Shown here in pieces: positions 1-6,126 of a DNA stretch of 8,871 nucleotides (position 1 is its first letter; every line of letters begins with the position of its first letter). The stretch spans positions 1 through 8,871 of the forward strand of contig VBHS01000342.1 of NCBI GenBank assembly GCA_005881295.1, written 5' to 3'. This DNA comes from Chloroflexota bacterium. GTDB lineage: Bacteria > Chloroflexota > Ktedonobacteria > Ktedonobacterales > Ktedonobacteraceae. A program made the translations under genes and the position numbers. Below the pieces are notes generated by a model, which saw nothing but the letters and a program-made list of their open reading frames with translations, did no database searches and was not told the DNA's origin.

Positions 1-18
1 GGCTGCAAGTACGCAGCC
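1..18. terminator. Short perfect hairpin just upstream of the tRNA
   Basis: GGCTGC (1-6) and GCAGCC (13-18) form a perfect 6-bp stem with a 6-base loop; the next bases are TGTTCTATT, only weakly T-rich. It may be the end of a terminator for a gene left of the window or a processing hairpin before the tRNA. The window edge hides any longer stem, so the role is open. Confidence 0.35.
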
Positions 19-26
19 TGTTCTAT

Positions 27-100
27 TGGGGTGTCGTTCAACGGTAGGACTGCCGACTCTGGATCGGCCGATTGGGGTTCGAATCCCTGCACCCCAGCCA
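27..100 (+). tRNA. tRNA-Gln (anticodon CUG)
   Basis: A full cloverleaf can be folded by hand. The acceptor stem TGGGGTG (27-33) pairs perfectly with CACCCCA (90-96). The D arm is GTTC/GGAC (36-39 and 47-50). The anticodon stem GCCGA/TCGGC (52-56 and 64-68) closes the loop CTCTGGA, giving anticodon CTG at 59-61, which reads CAG (Gln). The variable loop has 4 bases. The T arm TGGGG/CCCTG (73-77 and 85-89) carries the TTCGAAT loop. The discriminator is G97 and CCA is encoded at 98-100. The U1-A72 start of the acceptor stem is typical of tRNA-Gln. A terminator follows at once, so this is a single tRNA or the last of a cluster that begins outside the window. Confidence 0.96.
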
Positions 101-101
101 T

Positions 102-137
102 GGAGAGGATATACATACCCCTCCGTTTTTTTATTTT
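102..137 (+). terminator. Rho-independent terminator of the tRNA gene
   Basis: GGAGAGG (102-108) pairs with CCCCTCC (118-124) with one A-C mismatch, around a 9-base A/T-rich loop. It is followed by a run of seven T, then ATTTT. It begins two bases after the CCA end of tRNA-Gln, as expected for a tRNA transcript end. Confidence 0.85.
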
Positions 138-239
138 CACCTCATCGCCACCTCCTGAACAATGCGAAAAAAGAAACGCCTCACGCCCCTCGACCTTGAA
201 CAAACATTATTCATACCAAAAATCATGAGCCTGCTCACC

Positions 240-268
240 TTGTAATCTTGTTTACTACGTGTTATAAC
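240..268 (+). promoter_or_regulatory. Candidate promoter of the sigma factor gene
   Basis: TTGTAA (240-245) and TATAAC (263-268) lie 17 bases apart, and the -10 is preceded by TG plus one base (260-262), an extended -10. Transcription would start near 275, about 40 bases before the chosen start codon. The bases between the tRNA terminator and this site (138-239) hold nothing else I can support. Confidence 0.5.
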
Positions 269-313
269 TATGTACATAGTTTGCATAATGTTTATCAGAA
301 GGACCGCGAAAAA

Positions 314-1042
314 ATGGTAGCACTTATGGCCATAGAGCCCCTAACCAATAGTTCTAACGGCGCAGAAGATATAGGCCTGCCGGAACTGCAAGATACAGAG
401 AACGTAGGCTTCGCAAACGAGAATCCAGGCAAGAGCGAGCAGCAGGCTCTTGTAGCACGTGCATTGCAAGGTGAGCAAGAAGCTTTTAACGATATTGTCA
501 ATCAGTATAGTTCTTTGATGTTGCGAACGGCAAACATGATCGTGGGAGACCGTGACATAGCTGAAGATGTGGTGCAAGATGCTCTGATCCAGGTCTGGCA
601 GCACCTTCCCGCTCTGCGCGATGCAGGGGCTCTACGCTCCTGGCTCACGCGCATCGTCGTCAACCAATGTATCAGTTTCAAGCGCCGCCTGGCACGCTCC
701 ACAGCATTTATTCGTCAATCACTTGCCGATCAAGAAACAAACATTCTCGCTCAGGTGGCAGACGACCACAAGGGACGAATGGAACGAGACTGGGACCTCG
801 CCCAGGCTATCAAGAACCTGCCTGTCAAACAGAGAACGGTCATCGTTCTGCACTATTACAGTGGCATGACCCTTCCTGAGATGACCCAGACATTAAGGAT
901 CTCGGAAAATACCCTCAAAAAGCGTATACAGGCAGCACTGTCAAATCTACGACGAACACTGCGTGCAAGCGATATGGACGACGCATATGCTCCCACTTCA
1001 ACCAGGTCAAACCCCAACCGTTTCGCAATGTCACCGGTGTAG
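314..1042 (+). CDS. ECF-type RNA polymerase sigma factor
   Basis: This is a sigma-70 family protein of the extracytoplasmic-function type, which directs RNA polymerase to a set of promoters. ATG at 314 is chosen because AGAAGGA (297-303) lies 10 bases before it; the frame stays open back to an ATG at 248, but that start overlaps the promoter candidate and has no ribosome site. From the 314 start it has 242 residues. Region 2 lies at about 45-125, with the usual acidic DIAEDVVQDALIQVW block (81-95) and RSWLTRIVVN (108-117). Region 4 lies at about 162-216, with LPVKQRTVIVLHYYSGMTL and a helix-turn-helix ending in NTLKKRI. A 44-residue acidic N-terminal extension and a 26-residue polar C-terminal tail are longer than in minimal ECF factors. 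No anti-sigma gene lies next to it, so its signal and regulon are unknown. Confidence 0.93.
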   Translation: MVALMAIEPLTNSSNGAEDIGLPELQDTENVGFANENPGKSEQQALVARALQGEQEAFNDIVNQYSSLMLRTANMIVGDRDIAEDVVQDALIQVWQHLPALRDAGALRSWLTRIVVNQCISFKRRLARSTAFIRQSLADQETNILAQVADDHKGRMERDWDLAQAIKNLPVKQRTVIVLHYYSGMTLPEMTQTLRISENTLKKRIQAALSNLRRTLRASDMDDAYAPTSTRSNPNRFAMSPV

Positions 1043-1127
1043 CGTAGTATCAGCGGCAGGTAAGACCAGATTGAATATCAAAAATGCGGTGGATATGGTA
1101 TCATGAATAACAACGACGAAGTTTCTC

Positions 1128-1136
1128 TGCTATACT
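1128..1136 (+). promoter_or_regulatory. Extended -10 promoter of the CBS-domain gene
   Basis: TGCTATACT is a TGn extended -10 with five of six matches to TATAAT. Transcription would begin near 1143, about 20 bases before the ATG, enough to hold the ribosome site at 1149-1154. No good -35 is seen. A weaker alternative is TTGAAT (1071-1076), 17 bases, TATGGT (1094-1099). Confidence 0.5.
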
Positions 1137-1164
1137 TTCTCAGCACGCAAAGGAATGTGCCAGG

Positions 1165-1548
1165 ATGATCGCACAAGATATCATGACCCGCAAAGTTTAC
1201 ACTATCAGGTCAGATGCCAGCGCTCAAGAAGCTGCTCAGCTGCTTGACCAGCATCGCATCAGCGGTCTACCGGTTGTCGATGAAGGCAGCGATATTATCG
1301 GGATTGTCACAGAAGCCGATATTATCAGCAAGGTCGACAAGGAAGGACTCCGCGTCTCCGACATTATGAGCACTGAGGTCACCTCGGTCAATGAAGAGAC
1401 TCCCGTCAGCGAAATTGCCTTGCTCCTCACCGAGCGCAAGATCAAACGAGTTCCGGTCGTGCAAGATGGTAAGCTCGTTGGCATCGTGAGCCGCGCGGAC
1501 ATTGTACACGCGGTTGCCCAGGGACATCTTATCATTCGTCCCTGGTAA
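1165..1548 (+). CDS. Tandem CBS-domain protein
   Basis: A 127-residue protein made only of a CBS pair (Bateman module): CBS1 at about 1-58 and CBS2 at about 62-120. Each repeat shows the family pattern: DIM near its start (5-7 and 66-68), a central GLPVVD (34-39) or RVPVVQ (95-100), and a closing GIVTEAD (46-52) or GIVSRAD (106-112). CBS pairs usually bind adenine nucleotides such as AMP, ATP or SAM and regulate a partner. This one carries no catalytic, transport or DNA-binding domain, so the partner is unknown. ATG 1165 follows AAAGGA (1149-1154) by 10 bases. No signal peptide or membrane segment is seen, so it should be cytoplasmic. It appears to be a single-gene unit with its own promoter. 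Confidence 0.92.
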   Translation: MIAQDIMTRKVYTIRSDASAQEAAQLLDQHRISGLPVVDEGSDIIGIVTEADIISKVDKEGLRVSDIMSTEVTSVNEETPVSEIALLLTERKIKRVPVVQDGKLVGIVSRADIVHAVAQGHLIIRPW

Positions 1549-1583
1549 CCTCTTCTGCACAATTTGCTTGTCTATATACAGAA

Positions 1584-1604
1584 AGTATGCTAGTATGCTA
1601 TCTT
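1584..1604 (+). promoter_or_regulatory. Tandem octamer and candidate promoter of the glycosyltransferase gene
   Basis: AGTATGCT occurs twice back to back (1584-1599). The second copy runs into TGCTATCTT (1596-1604), an imperfect extended -10. TTGCTT (1564-1569) stands 16 bases before TATGCT (1586-1591) and gives another possible promoter. Either start point leaves a 40-55 base leader before ATG 1649. The duplication may have created two overlapping -10 elements. Confidence 0.35.
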
Positions 1605-1648
1605 AGCACTGGCAATAACTGTCCTTTCTGTATTAACAGTAGATTGGC

Positions 1649-3361
1649 ATGTTCTTAAAACATCTCAACATTAATAGACATGGTTTATGCGCTTTTTTTA
1701 TCATACTCTTCGCGATAGTACTGCGCATCATCCTTATAGTTCAGGGTTGGCCCGCAACAGATAGTGATGAAGGCACGTTAGGTTTGATGGCTCGCCATAT
1801 TGCCTATCGTGGTGAATACCCTATTTTCTTCTACGGTCAGGGCTATATGGGATCATTCGAGGCCTACCTTGCTGCCATACTCTTCCATCTCTTTGGTCCC
1901 TCATTGTTCGTGCTTCGACTTGGCCTGATTATCATCATCGCCCTTTTTCTCGTCAGTATCTATCTACTCACAGCCTTGTTATTCACCAGAAACCTGGCAC
2001 TTGTTACTCTCTGCCTGCTCAGTTTCGGCTCGCAAGAGATTCTGTCGATACAGTTGAAAGCTATTGGTGGTTATCCTGAAACATTACTTTTTGGCGCGCT
2101 TGAATTGCTTATTGCCACCTGGCTGGCTCTTTCGTACAATCGCGACATTTCCACCCGCGAGCGTTGGAGACGCCTCGTAGTCTATGGGTTCTGGGGGTTC
2201 TTAGTGGGATTCAGCATCTGGACGGACCTGCTTGTAATACCATTTGCCTTGACCTCGGGCCTCCTGCTGGTTGCTTTCTGTTGGCGTGAATGGCGCACCT
2301 GGGCGCCGCTATGCGTTATCGTGTGTTTTCTTCTAGGCGTGCTCCCCTTGCTTATCTATAATTTCACTGCATCATCTTATCAAAATTCATTATCCTATTT
2401 TTTACGTATCTATCATTCCGATGTAGCAGGAAATGCCGTCAATTACATCCCTTTTGTACAAAAAGCTGTAGGAACTCTGCTGGTCAGTATTCCCACCGCA
2501 ACAGGCGCCAATCCTATCTGCCTTGACCGCCATTTACCGCTCTTTGGCTTGTTCAGTCGTACCAGTCTGGATTGCACGCTTTTCCAGGGTAGCTGGACTG
2601 CCGGTTACCTTTTGCTTTTGATCATTGCGGCCTTCCAAAATATTCGAGCCATCTGGAGGCTGCTACATAAGGCTCAAGACAGTGCAGCCGCCGTTAAACG
2701 GCAGACCTCTACTCGCTACTTCGCGCGCCTGATGCTCCTGGCAAGCGCTTGCTTGACGATTTTACTCTTCACCTATAGTCCTGTTTCAGCTCTGGACCCC
2801 TGGACGAGCTCGCGCTATCTATTCTGCTTGCTTGTTACCACTCCGGCCATCATTGCTCCGCTGTGGGAACATGTCAGCACCCTTAACGCAACATCGTCAT
2901 GGAAAGCCAAACTTCTGGCGGCTCTGAATGGGACGATCTTGCTCTATATTGCTGTGATTTTGCTCATGGGTTTTGTCAATACAGAGAAGACCGTCCCATC
3001 GATACAGGCAGTCAATCGGCAGCAGGAAGCGTTGATTTCCGGCCTCCTGCGTTTGCATGCAACTCATATATACTCAGAGTACTGGACCTGCGATCGTATT
3101 TCTTTCCAGAGCAACGAGCGCATTATCTGCGCGGTTGTAACCAATCACATCGAGCAGGGTTACAACCGTTATCTGCCTTACTGGAGTATCATCACAAAAG
3201 ACCCGCATGCTTTCTATATCTTTCCGCTCCGTTCTTCGCCGGCTTTCCATTTCCCGCGGATCATGGCTTTCGAACACCGGCACTTCCGTCGTTACATCTT
3301 TGATGGCTATGTCGTTTTCCAACCTATACACATCAGCAACTTTCAATTTGGTAAAACGTAG
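1649..3361 (+). CDS. GT-C family integral membrane glycosyltransferase (PMT/ArnT-like)
   Basis: A 570-residue multi-pass membrane protein. The first membrane helix (about 13-33) is followed by an outside loop with DSDEG (38-42). The Asp-Glu pair in the first loop is the hallmark of GT-C transferases, which take sugar from a polyprenyl-phosphate donor on the outer face of the membrane. The stretch GQGYMGSFEAYLAA (63-76) is also typical of the PMT/ArnT-like group. About ten further hydrophobic segments follow up to residue 440, and then a soluble C-terminal part of about 120 residues, probably outside the cell. The acceptor (lipid, protein or cell-wall polymer) cannot be read from the sequence. 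The ATG has no clear ribosome site, so the start is less certain than the family call. No other sugar-pathway gene is adjacent. Confidence 0.82.
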   Translation: MFLKHLNINRHGLCAFFIILFAIVLRIILIVQGWPATDSDEGTLGLMARHIAYRGEYPIFFYGQGYMGSFEAYLAAILFHLFGPSLFVLRLGLIIIIALFLVSIYLLTALLFTRNLALVTLCLLSFGSQEILSIQLKAIGGYPETLLFGALELLIATWLALSYNRDISTRERWRRLVVYGFWGFLVGFSIWTDLLVIPFALTSGLLLVAFCWREWRTWAPLCVIVCFLLGVLPLLIYNFTASSYQNSLSYFLRIYHSDVAGNAVNYIPFVQKAVGTLLVSIPTATGANPICLDRHLPLFGLFSRTSLDCTLFQGSWTAGYLLLLIIAAFQNIRAIWRLLHKAQDSAAAVKRQTSTRYFARLMLLASACLTILLFTYSPVSALDPWTSSRYLFCLLVTTPAIIAPLWEHVSTLNATSSWKAKLLAALNGTILLYIAVILLMGFVNTEKTVPSIQAVNRQQEALISGLLRLHATHIYSEYWTCDRISFQSNERIICAVVTNHIEQGYNRYLPYWSIITKDPHAFYIFPLRSSPAFHFPRIMAFEHRHFRRYIFDGYVVFQPIHISNFQFGKT

Positions 3362-3369
3362 TACCTTCA

Positions 3370-3387
3370 GTGTATGTTGCTATACAC
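3370..3387 (+). promoter_or_regulatory. Candidate lepB promoter inside an inverted repeat
   Basis: TGCTATACA (3378-3386) resembles an extended -10. It lies within a perfect inverted repeat, GTGTAT (3370-3375), six bases, ATACAC (3382-3387), so a dimeric repressor could cover the -10. Transcription would start near 3393, about 24 bases before the TTG start of lepB. No convincing -35 is seen. Confidence 0.38.
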
Positions 3388-3416
3388 CCCAATAATGAAC
3401 ATAGACGAGGTTTGAC

Positions 3417-3968
3417 TTGAAACAACGTTCACATCTAGCAAGAGAAATCGTTGAAACAATCGCATTGACGTTAATCATCTTTTTAGTGATTCGCTTTGCA
3501 ATTCAGAGCTATCGCGTTTCCGGCCCCAGTATGCTACCAGGGCTCCAGACCGATGATTATGTGTTGGTAAATAAAATCGCCTACCTCTTCCATGCCCCAG
3601 AACGTGGAGATGTGATCGTCTTTCATTATCCACTCGATACCTCTGAAGATTTTATCAAACGGGTCATTGGCTTGCCGGGAGACACCGTAACCCTGGATAA
3701 TAAAACGGTTCAAGTTGACGGCGTTGTGCTGCATGAGCCCTACATCAGCGAGGCCTACAACCCTTCCGGAAAAACTATTAAAGTTCCAATGGATGAATAT
3801 TTCGTCTTAGGGGATAATCGCCCGCTCAGCGATGACTCGCGTGACTGGGGGTTTGTACCGAAAGCTGATCTTGTAGGCAAGGCAGTTATAGTCTATTGGC
3901 CACTCAGCAATTGGGAACTCATCAACACCTATTCGAATGTTTATACTCAGATAAAAGTAAGTCACTGA
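3417..3968 (+). CDS. lepB: Signal peptidase I
   Basis: Type I signal peptidase, which removes signal peptides from exported preproteins at the outer face of the cytoplasmic membrane. It has 183 residues with one N-terminal membrane anchor (about 11-30), the compact form common in Gram-positives and Chloroflexota. The nucleophile is Ser38 in SGPSMLPGL, the general base is Lys81 in KRVIGLPGD, and the signature GDNRPLSDDSRDWG lies near residues 138-151. The start is TTG at 3417, supported by GAGG (3407-3410) six bases before it and by a normal anchor length; no ATG or GTG lies at a better place. The gene is 13 bases ahead of a small membrane protein, which is probably cotranscribed. Confidence 0.95.
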   Translation: MKQRSHLAREIVETIALTLIIFLVIRFAIQSYRVSGPSMLPGLQTDDYVLVNKIAYLFHAPERGDVIVFHYPLDTSEDFIKRVIGLPGDTVTLDNKTVQVDGVVLHEPYISEAYNPSGKTIKVPMDEYFVLGDNRPLSDDSRDWGFVPKADLVGKAVIVYWPLSNWELINTYSNVYTQIKVSH

Positions 3969-3981
3969 AGGGAGCGATTGT

Positions 3982-4278
3982 ATGCGGGCCTCTCACGTCT
4001 CTACTCCCAACCTTCCACGACAACGTGTTCGTAATGCGCTGCTCATCGGAGCTATTGCGGGAATATTCTGTATAGCGCAAAGCCTCGCCATTACGCTAGC
4101 GAATGCTTCCACATATAACGCCAGTACAACTACGACAGCAGGCAGTGGTGGAGTGGTGGGTGGCTTATTAGTCTCGCTGATCTTCCTCCTGGTATGGGGC
4201 ATCATCGGTGGATTGGCCAGTCTCCTGGGAGCGTGGCTGGCAACTAGAAAACACCCCTATTACATAGGCTATCAATAG
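3982..4278 (+). CDS. Small two-helix membrane protein of unknown function
   Basis: I do not recognise a family. The 98-residue protein has a basic N-terminus (RQRVRN, 13-18), a membrane helix at about 18-40, a Ser/Thr/Asn/Gly-rich loop (about 42-58), a second long glycine-containing helix (about 60-87), and a short basic tail with RKH. The positive-inside rule predicts both ends in the cytoplasm and the loop outside. ATG 3982 follows AAGGGAG (3968-3974) by seven bases; this ribosome site begins at the last base of the lepB stop codon. The tight spacing makes an operon with lepB likely. A role in membrane or export housekeeping is only a guess from position. Confidence 0.75.
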   Translation: MRASHVSTPNLPRQRVRNALLIGAIAGIFCIAQSLAITLANASTYNASTTTTAGSGGVVGGLLVSLIFLLVWGIIGGLASLLGAWLATRKHPYYIGYQ

Positions 4279-4289
4279 CGGCGCGTACA

Positions 4290-4337
4290 CAATATAAAGA
4301 GGAGCATGGACCGCGGCCCATGCTCCTCTTTATATTG
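4290..4337. terminator. Bidirectional terminator, 20-bp perfect stem
   Basis: Bases 4290-4309 pair perfectly with 4318-4337 around an 8-base loop. The inner stem is GC-rich (AGGAGCATGG) and the outer stem is A/T-rich (AATATAAAG), so either strand yields a stem ending in a U-rich arm. It lies 12 bases after the small membrane protein gene and three bases from the stop of the leftward cyclophilin gene, exactly where two convergent units need a shared end. Confidence 0.85.
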
Positions 4338-4340
4338 CCC

Positions 4341-4856
4341 CTATTGTTCTGTGATCTCTATCGAACGAATCCCCGTGCCGGGCTCACGTGCTCGGCCTGG
4401 ATCGCGCTCACGAATCGACTGCACGACATCCATTCCTGAAGTCACCACCCCAAAAACCCCATGTTTACCATTGAGGTGCGGCGTTGGCCCAAAAGTGATG
4501 AAGAACTGGCTGCCATTGGTGTTGGCGCCAGCATTTGCCATCGACAGGATACCAGCGCGATCATGTTTCAGAGAGAGCGCCCCGCGCTCGTCAGCAAACT
4601 TATACCCCGGGCCACCTGTACCTGTACCGGTGGGATCGCCGCCCTGAGCCATGAAATCGCGAATGACGCGGTGAAATGTTGTATTATTGTAAAAACCCTC
4701 GCGCGCTAAAAACACGAAATTATTCACAGTCTGAGGGGCCTGCGCTGCAAATAGTTCCACCTGGAAATCTCCTACATCCGTGTGGAACGTTGCCACATAC
4801 TTTTTAGCAGGGTCAATCACCATTGGAGGTGGCCCGCTATAACTCTTCTGTGCCAT
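4341..4856 (-). CDS. Cyclophilin-type peptidyl-prolyl cis-trans isomerase (soluble)
   Basis: A 171-residue single-domain cyclophilin that isomerises X-Pro peptide bonds. The active-site residues line up with human cyclophilin A: Arg63 (R55) in FHRV, Phe68 and Met69 (F60, M61), Gln71 (Q63), Phe119 (F113) in GSQFF, and His132 (H126) in NGKHGVFG. The position of Trp121 is His127, a common bacterial change linked in this family to weaker cyclosporin binding. GDPTGTGTGGPGYKFADE (73-90) is the typical bacterial loop. No signal peptide or anchor is present, so it should be cytoplasmic. ATG 4856 is preferred: AAAGGA stands 10 bases before it, while an in-frame TTG two codons earlier would be only five bases away. 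It is second in a two-gene operon, 26 bases after its anchored paralogue. Confidence 0.93.
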   Translation of the reverse strand: MAQKSYSGPPPMVIDPAKKYVATFHTDVGDFQVELFAAQAPQTVNNFVFLAREGFYNNTTFHRVIRDFMAQGGDPTGTGTGGPGYKFADERGALSLKHDRAGILSMANAGANTNGSQFFITFGPTPHLNGKHGVFGVVTSGMDVVQSIRERDPGRAREPGTGIRSIEITEQ

Positions 4857-4882
4857 AATCAAATTATCCTTTCGTCTCCAAC

Positions 4883-5785
4883 CTACGACGCCGCAACCAC
4901 AATCACATGGTCGATAACATCTGGTTTAATATTCTTTGAGCTCGAGGTATCGCCAGGTCCTTGAATCTTGAGCACGACATCCATACCTTTCACGACATGC
5001 CCAAAGAGATTATACGATTTTTGCAAGGCCTTTGTGTCGTCGGCTGTGCAGATGAAGAACTGGCTGCCATTGGTATTGGGGCCTGCGTTGGCCATAGCAA
5101 TACAACCGGCGGTGTAATTTGCCAGTACAGGCTCATCATTGAATTTGTAGCCAGGACCACCCTGACCTGTTCCTTGAGGGTCACCTGTCTGAATAATGAA
5201 CTTGGGTACGACGCGATGGAATTTGAGCCCGTCATAAAAATGGTGCTGCGCCAGGAACACAAAGTTATTGACAGTTTTTGGTGCCAGCTGCGGATCGAGT
5301 TCCACCACGACCAAACCACGATTAGTATTGATTCCAGCGCAATAGATCTTCTTGGTATCTATCGTCATCGCGGGAGCCTGGCCGTACGTATGCGTAATCT
5401 TATTGAAGTCCGCGCCACTCGGACCGGGAGAACTATCAGTCAGCTTTCCTACAATCGATAAACAGGGTGAAGGGGTCGTTGATGGAGTCGACGTTGGCAC
5501 CAGCGGCGTTGGCGAAACTTTGACCACTGGCGTGGTTTTCGGCTTAACGGAAGGCGGTGCGAAGGGACCGACGTGATAGAAGTAGAGCGTATAAATTCCT
5601 AGTGCGATAATAAGGACGCTCAAAAAGATACCCCAGGGATAGCGGGCCAGTCCTCGTTTGGGGGGCTTATAACCAGGAGCCCTTTTAGCAGGTTCTTTGA
5701 CCTCTAATTTTGGCAGCTCAGTGGCATGAGCTTTGGCTATTCTTGCTGCGCGCTTGGTGCTTGCGCGTTTTGTTGTTTTTGGCAT
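4883..5785 (-). CDS. Membrane-anchored cyclophilin-type peptidyl-prolyl isomerase
   Basis: A 300-residue protein with a Lys/Arg-rich cytoplasmic tail (1-48), one membrane helix (about 50-70), a Pro/Thr/Ser-rich linker (about 77-108) and a C-terminal cyclophilin domain (about 145-300). The topology predicts a folding helper tethered to the outer face of the membrane. Arg191 (R55), Phe196 (F60), Gln199 (Q63) and Phe244 (F113) are kept, but the M61 position is Ile197 and the H126 position is Tyr258 (in KSYNLFG), so activity may differ from the paralogue. ATG 5785 is chosen because AAGAAGGAG (5801-5809) precedes it, though 15 bases is a long spacing; an in-frame TTG at 5821 would add 12 residues and cannot be excluded. 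It is first in the leftward operon; I see no convincing promoter. Confidence 0.9.
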   Translation of the reverse strand: MPKTTKRASTKRAARIAKAHATELPKLEVKEPAKRAPGYKPPKRGLARYPWGIFLSVLIIALGIYTLYFYHVGPFAPPSVKPKTTPVVKVSPTPLVPTSTPSTTPSPCLSIVGKLTDSSPGPSGADFNKITHTYGQAPAMTIDTKKIYCAGINTNRGLVVVELDPQLAPKTVNNFVFLAQHHFYDGLKFHRVVPKFIIQTGDPQGTGQGGPGYKFNDEPVLANYTAGCIAMANAGPNTNGSQFFICTADDTKALQKSYNLFGHVVKGMDVVLKIQGPGDTSSSKNIKPDVIDHVIVVAAS

Positions 5786-5831
5786 GGGGTTCGAAAAGTA
5801 CTCCTTCTTTATGTAATACAAGGCCCCCAGC

Positions 5832-5844
5832 CAATCAATGATTG
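5832..5844. repeat. Small palindrome before the cyclophilin operon
   Basis: CAATCA, one base, TGATTG forms a perfect 6-bp inverted repeat 47 bases upstream of the chosen start of the anchored cyclophilin gene. Its place suits an operator or a protein-binding half-site pair for the leftward operon. It is short enough to arise by chance. Confidence 0.2.
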
Positions 5845-5901
5845 CTATCTTTTGGTAATCCGGTGGGTGGCCAGCTTGAACCCAAGTGTGAATTTTCTCT
5901 G

Positions 5902-5910
5902 TGCTATAAT
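5902..5910 (+). promoter_or_regulatory. Strong extended -10 promoter facing dnaB
   Basis: TGCTATAAT is a perfect TATAAT hexamer with a TGn extension. No -35 stands at 16-18 bases; TTGAAC (5876-5881) is 23 bases away, too far. Transcription would start near 5917, giving dnaB a leader of about 370 bases that runs through the whole DnaA-box cluster, or a separate short RNA. Confidence 0.5.
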
Positions 5911-5947
5911 AATCCTCTCATCTAGTTGGGTCAAGTCCTCTTCCCCC

Positions 5948-6126
5948 TATGGATAATCTCTGCTTTGCTTATGACTTTTCTCTGTGGATATGTGTGTGGA
6001 TAAATTCGTGGAAAAGTAGGGATAACCCTATCAAAATTGTGGACAAGTGGGGGAAAACCCTATGTTATGTCATCCTGCTACAAAATTCAAGCACGCACAC
6101 ACACCAGAGATATCCACATATCCACA
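5948..6126. other. DnaA-box-like cluster: candidate replication origin or DnaA-controlled region
   Basis: Nine-base sites close to the DnaA box (TGTGGATAA, reverse TTATCCACA) are packed here. One orientation holds TATGGATAA (5948-5956), TGTGGATAT (5983-5991), a perfect TGTGGATAA (5995-6003) and TGTGGACAA (6038-6046). The other holds ATATCCACA twice (6110-6118 and 6118-6126). Weaker two-mismatch sites are CGTGGAAAA (6007-6015) and TAGGGATAA (6017-6025). Six sites with at most one mismatch in 180 bases far exceeds chance. DnaA boxes mark oriC and DnaA-regulated promoters; the next genes are the helicase and its loading factors, which fits either role. No dnaA or dnaN is in the window, so an origin call is inference. 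Confidence 0.65.
6007..6064 (+). repeat. Imperfect 26-27 bp direct repeat within the box cluster
   Basis: Two copies (6007-6032 and 6038-6064) share GTGGA(A/C)AAGT, then one or two purines, then GGGA(T/A)AACCCTAT. The second half matches at 12 of 13 positions and has a GGG-four bases-CCC dyad. The repeat period is 31-32 bases, about three helical turns, so bound proteins would sit on the same DNA face. The first half of each copy overlaps a DnaA-box-like site, giving an iteron-like look. Confidence 0.7.

Noticed and set aside
31..228. 65-codon frame overlapping the tRNA
   Set aside because: It runs through the tRNA and its terminator and has no ribosome site.
162..245. 27-codon frame encoding a basic peptide (MRKKKRLTPL...) between the tRNA and the sigma gene
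   Set aside because: No ribosome site precedes the ATG, and the frame overlaps the sigma gene promoter candidate; its length is within chance.
1032..1039. CACCGGTG palindrome at the end of the sigma gene
   Set aside because: It lies inside the coding region, has no loop and no T tract, so it is not a terminator.
4461..4709. Forward frame opposite the soluble cyclophilin gene
   Set aside because: It is the complement of a clear cyclophilin with all active-site motifs; no independent coding signal.
6091..6105. CA-rich run resembling a microsatellite
   Set aside because: Only about five CA units, interrupted by a G; nothing beyond chance.
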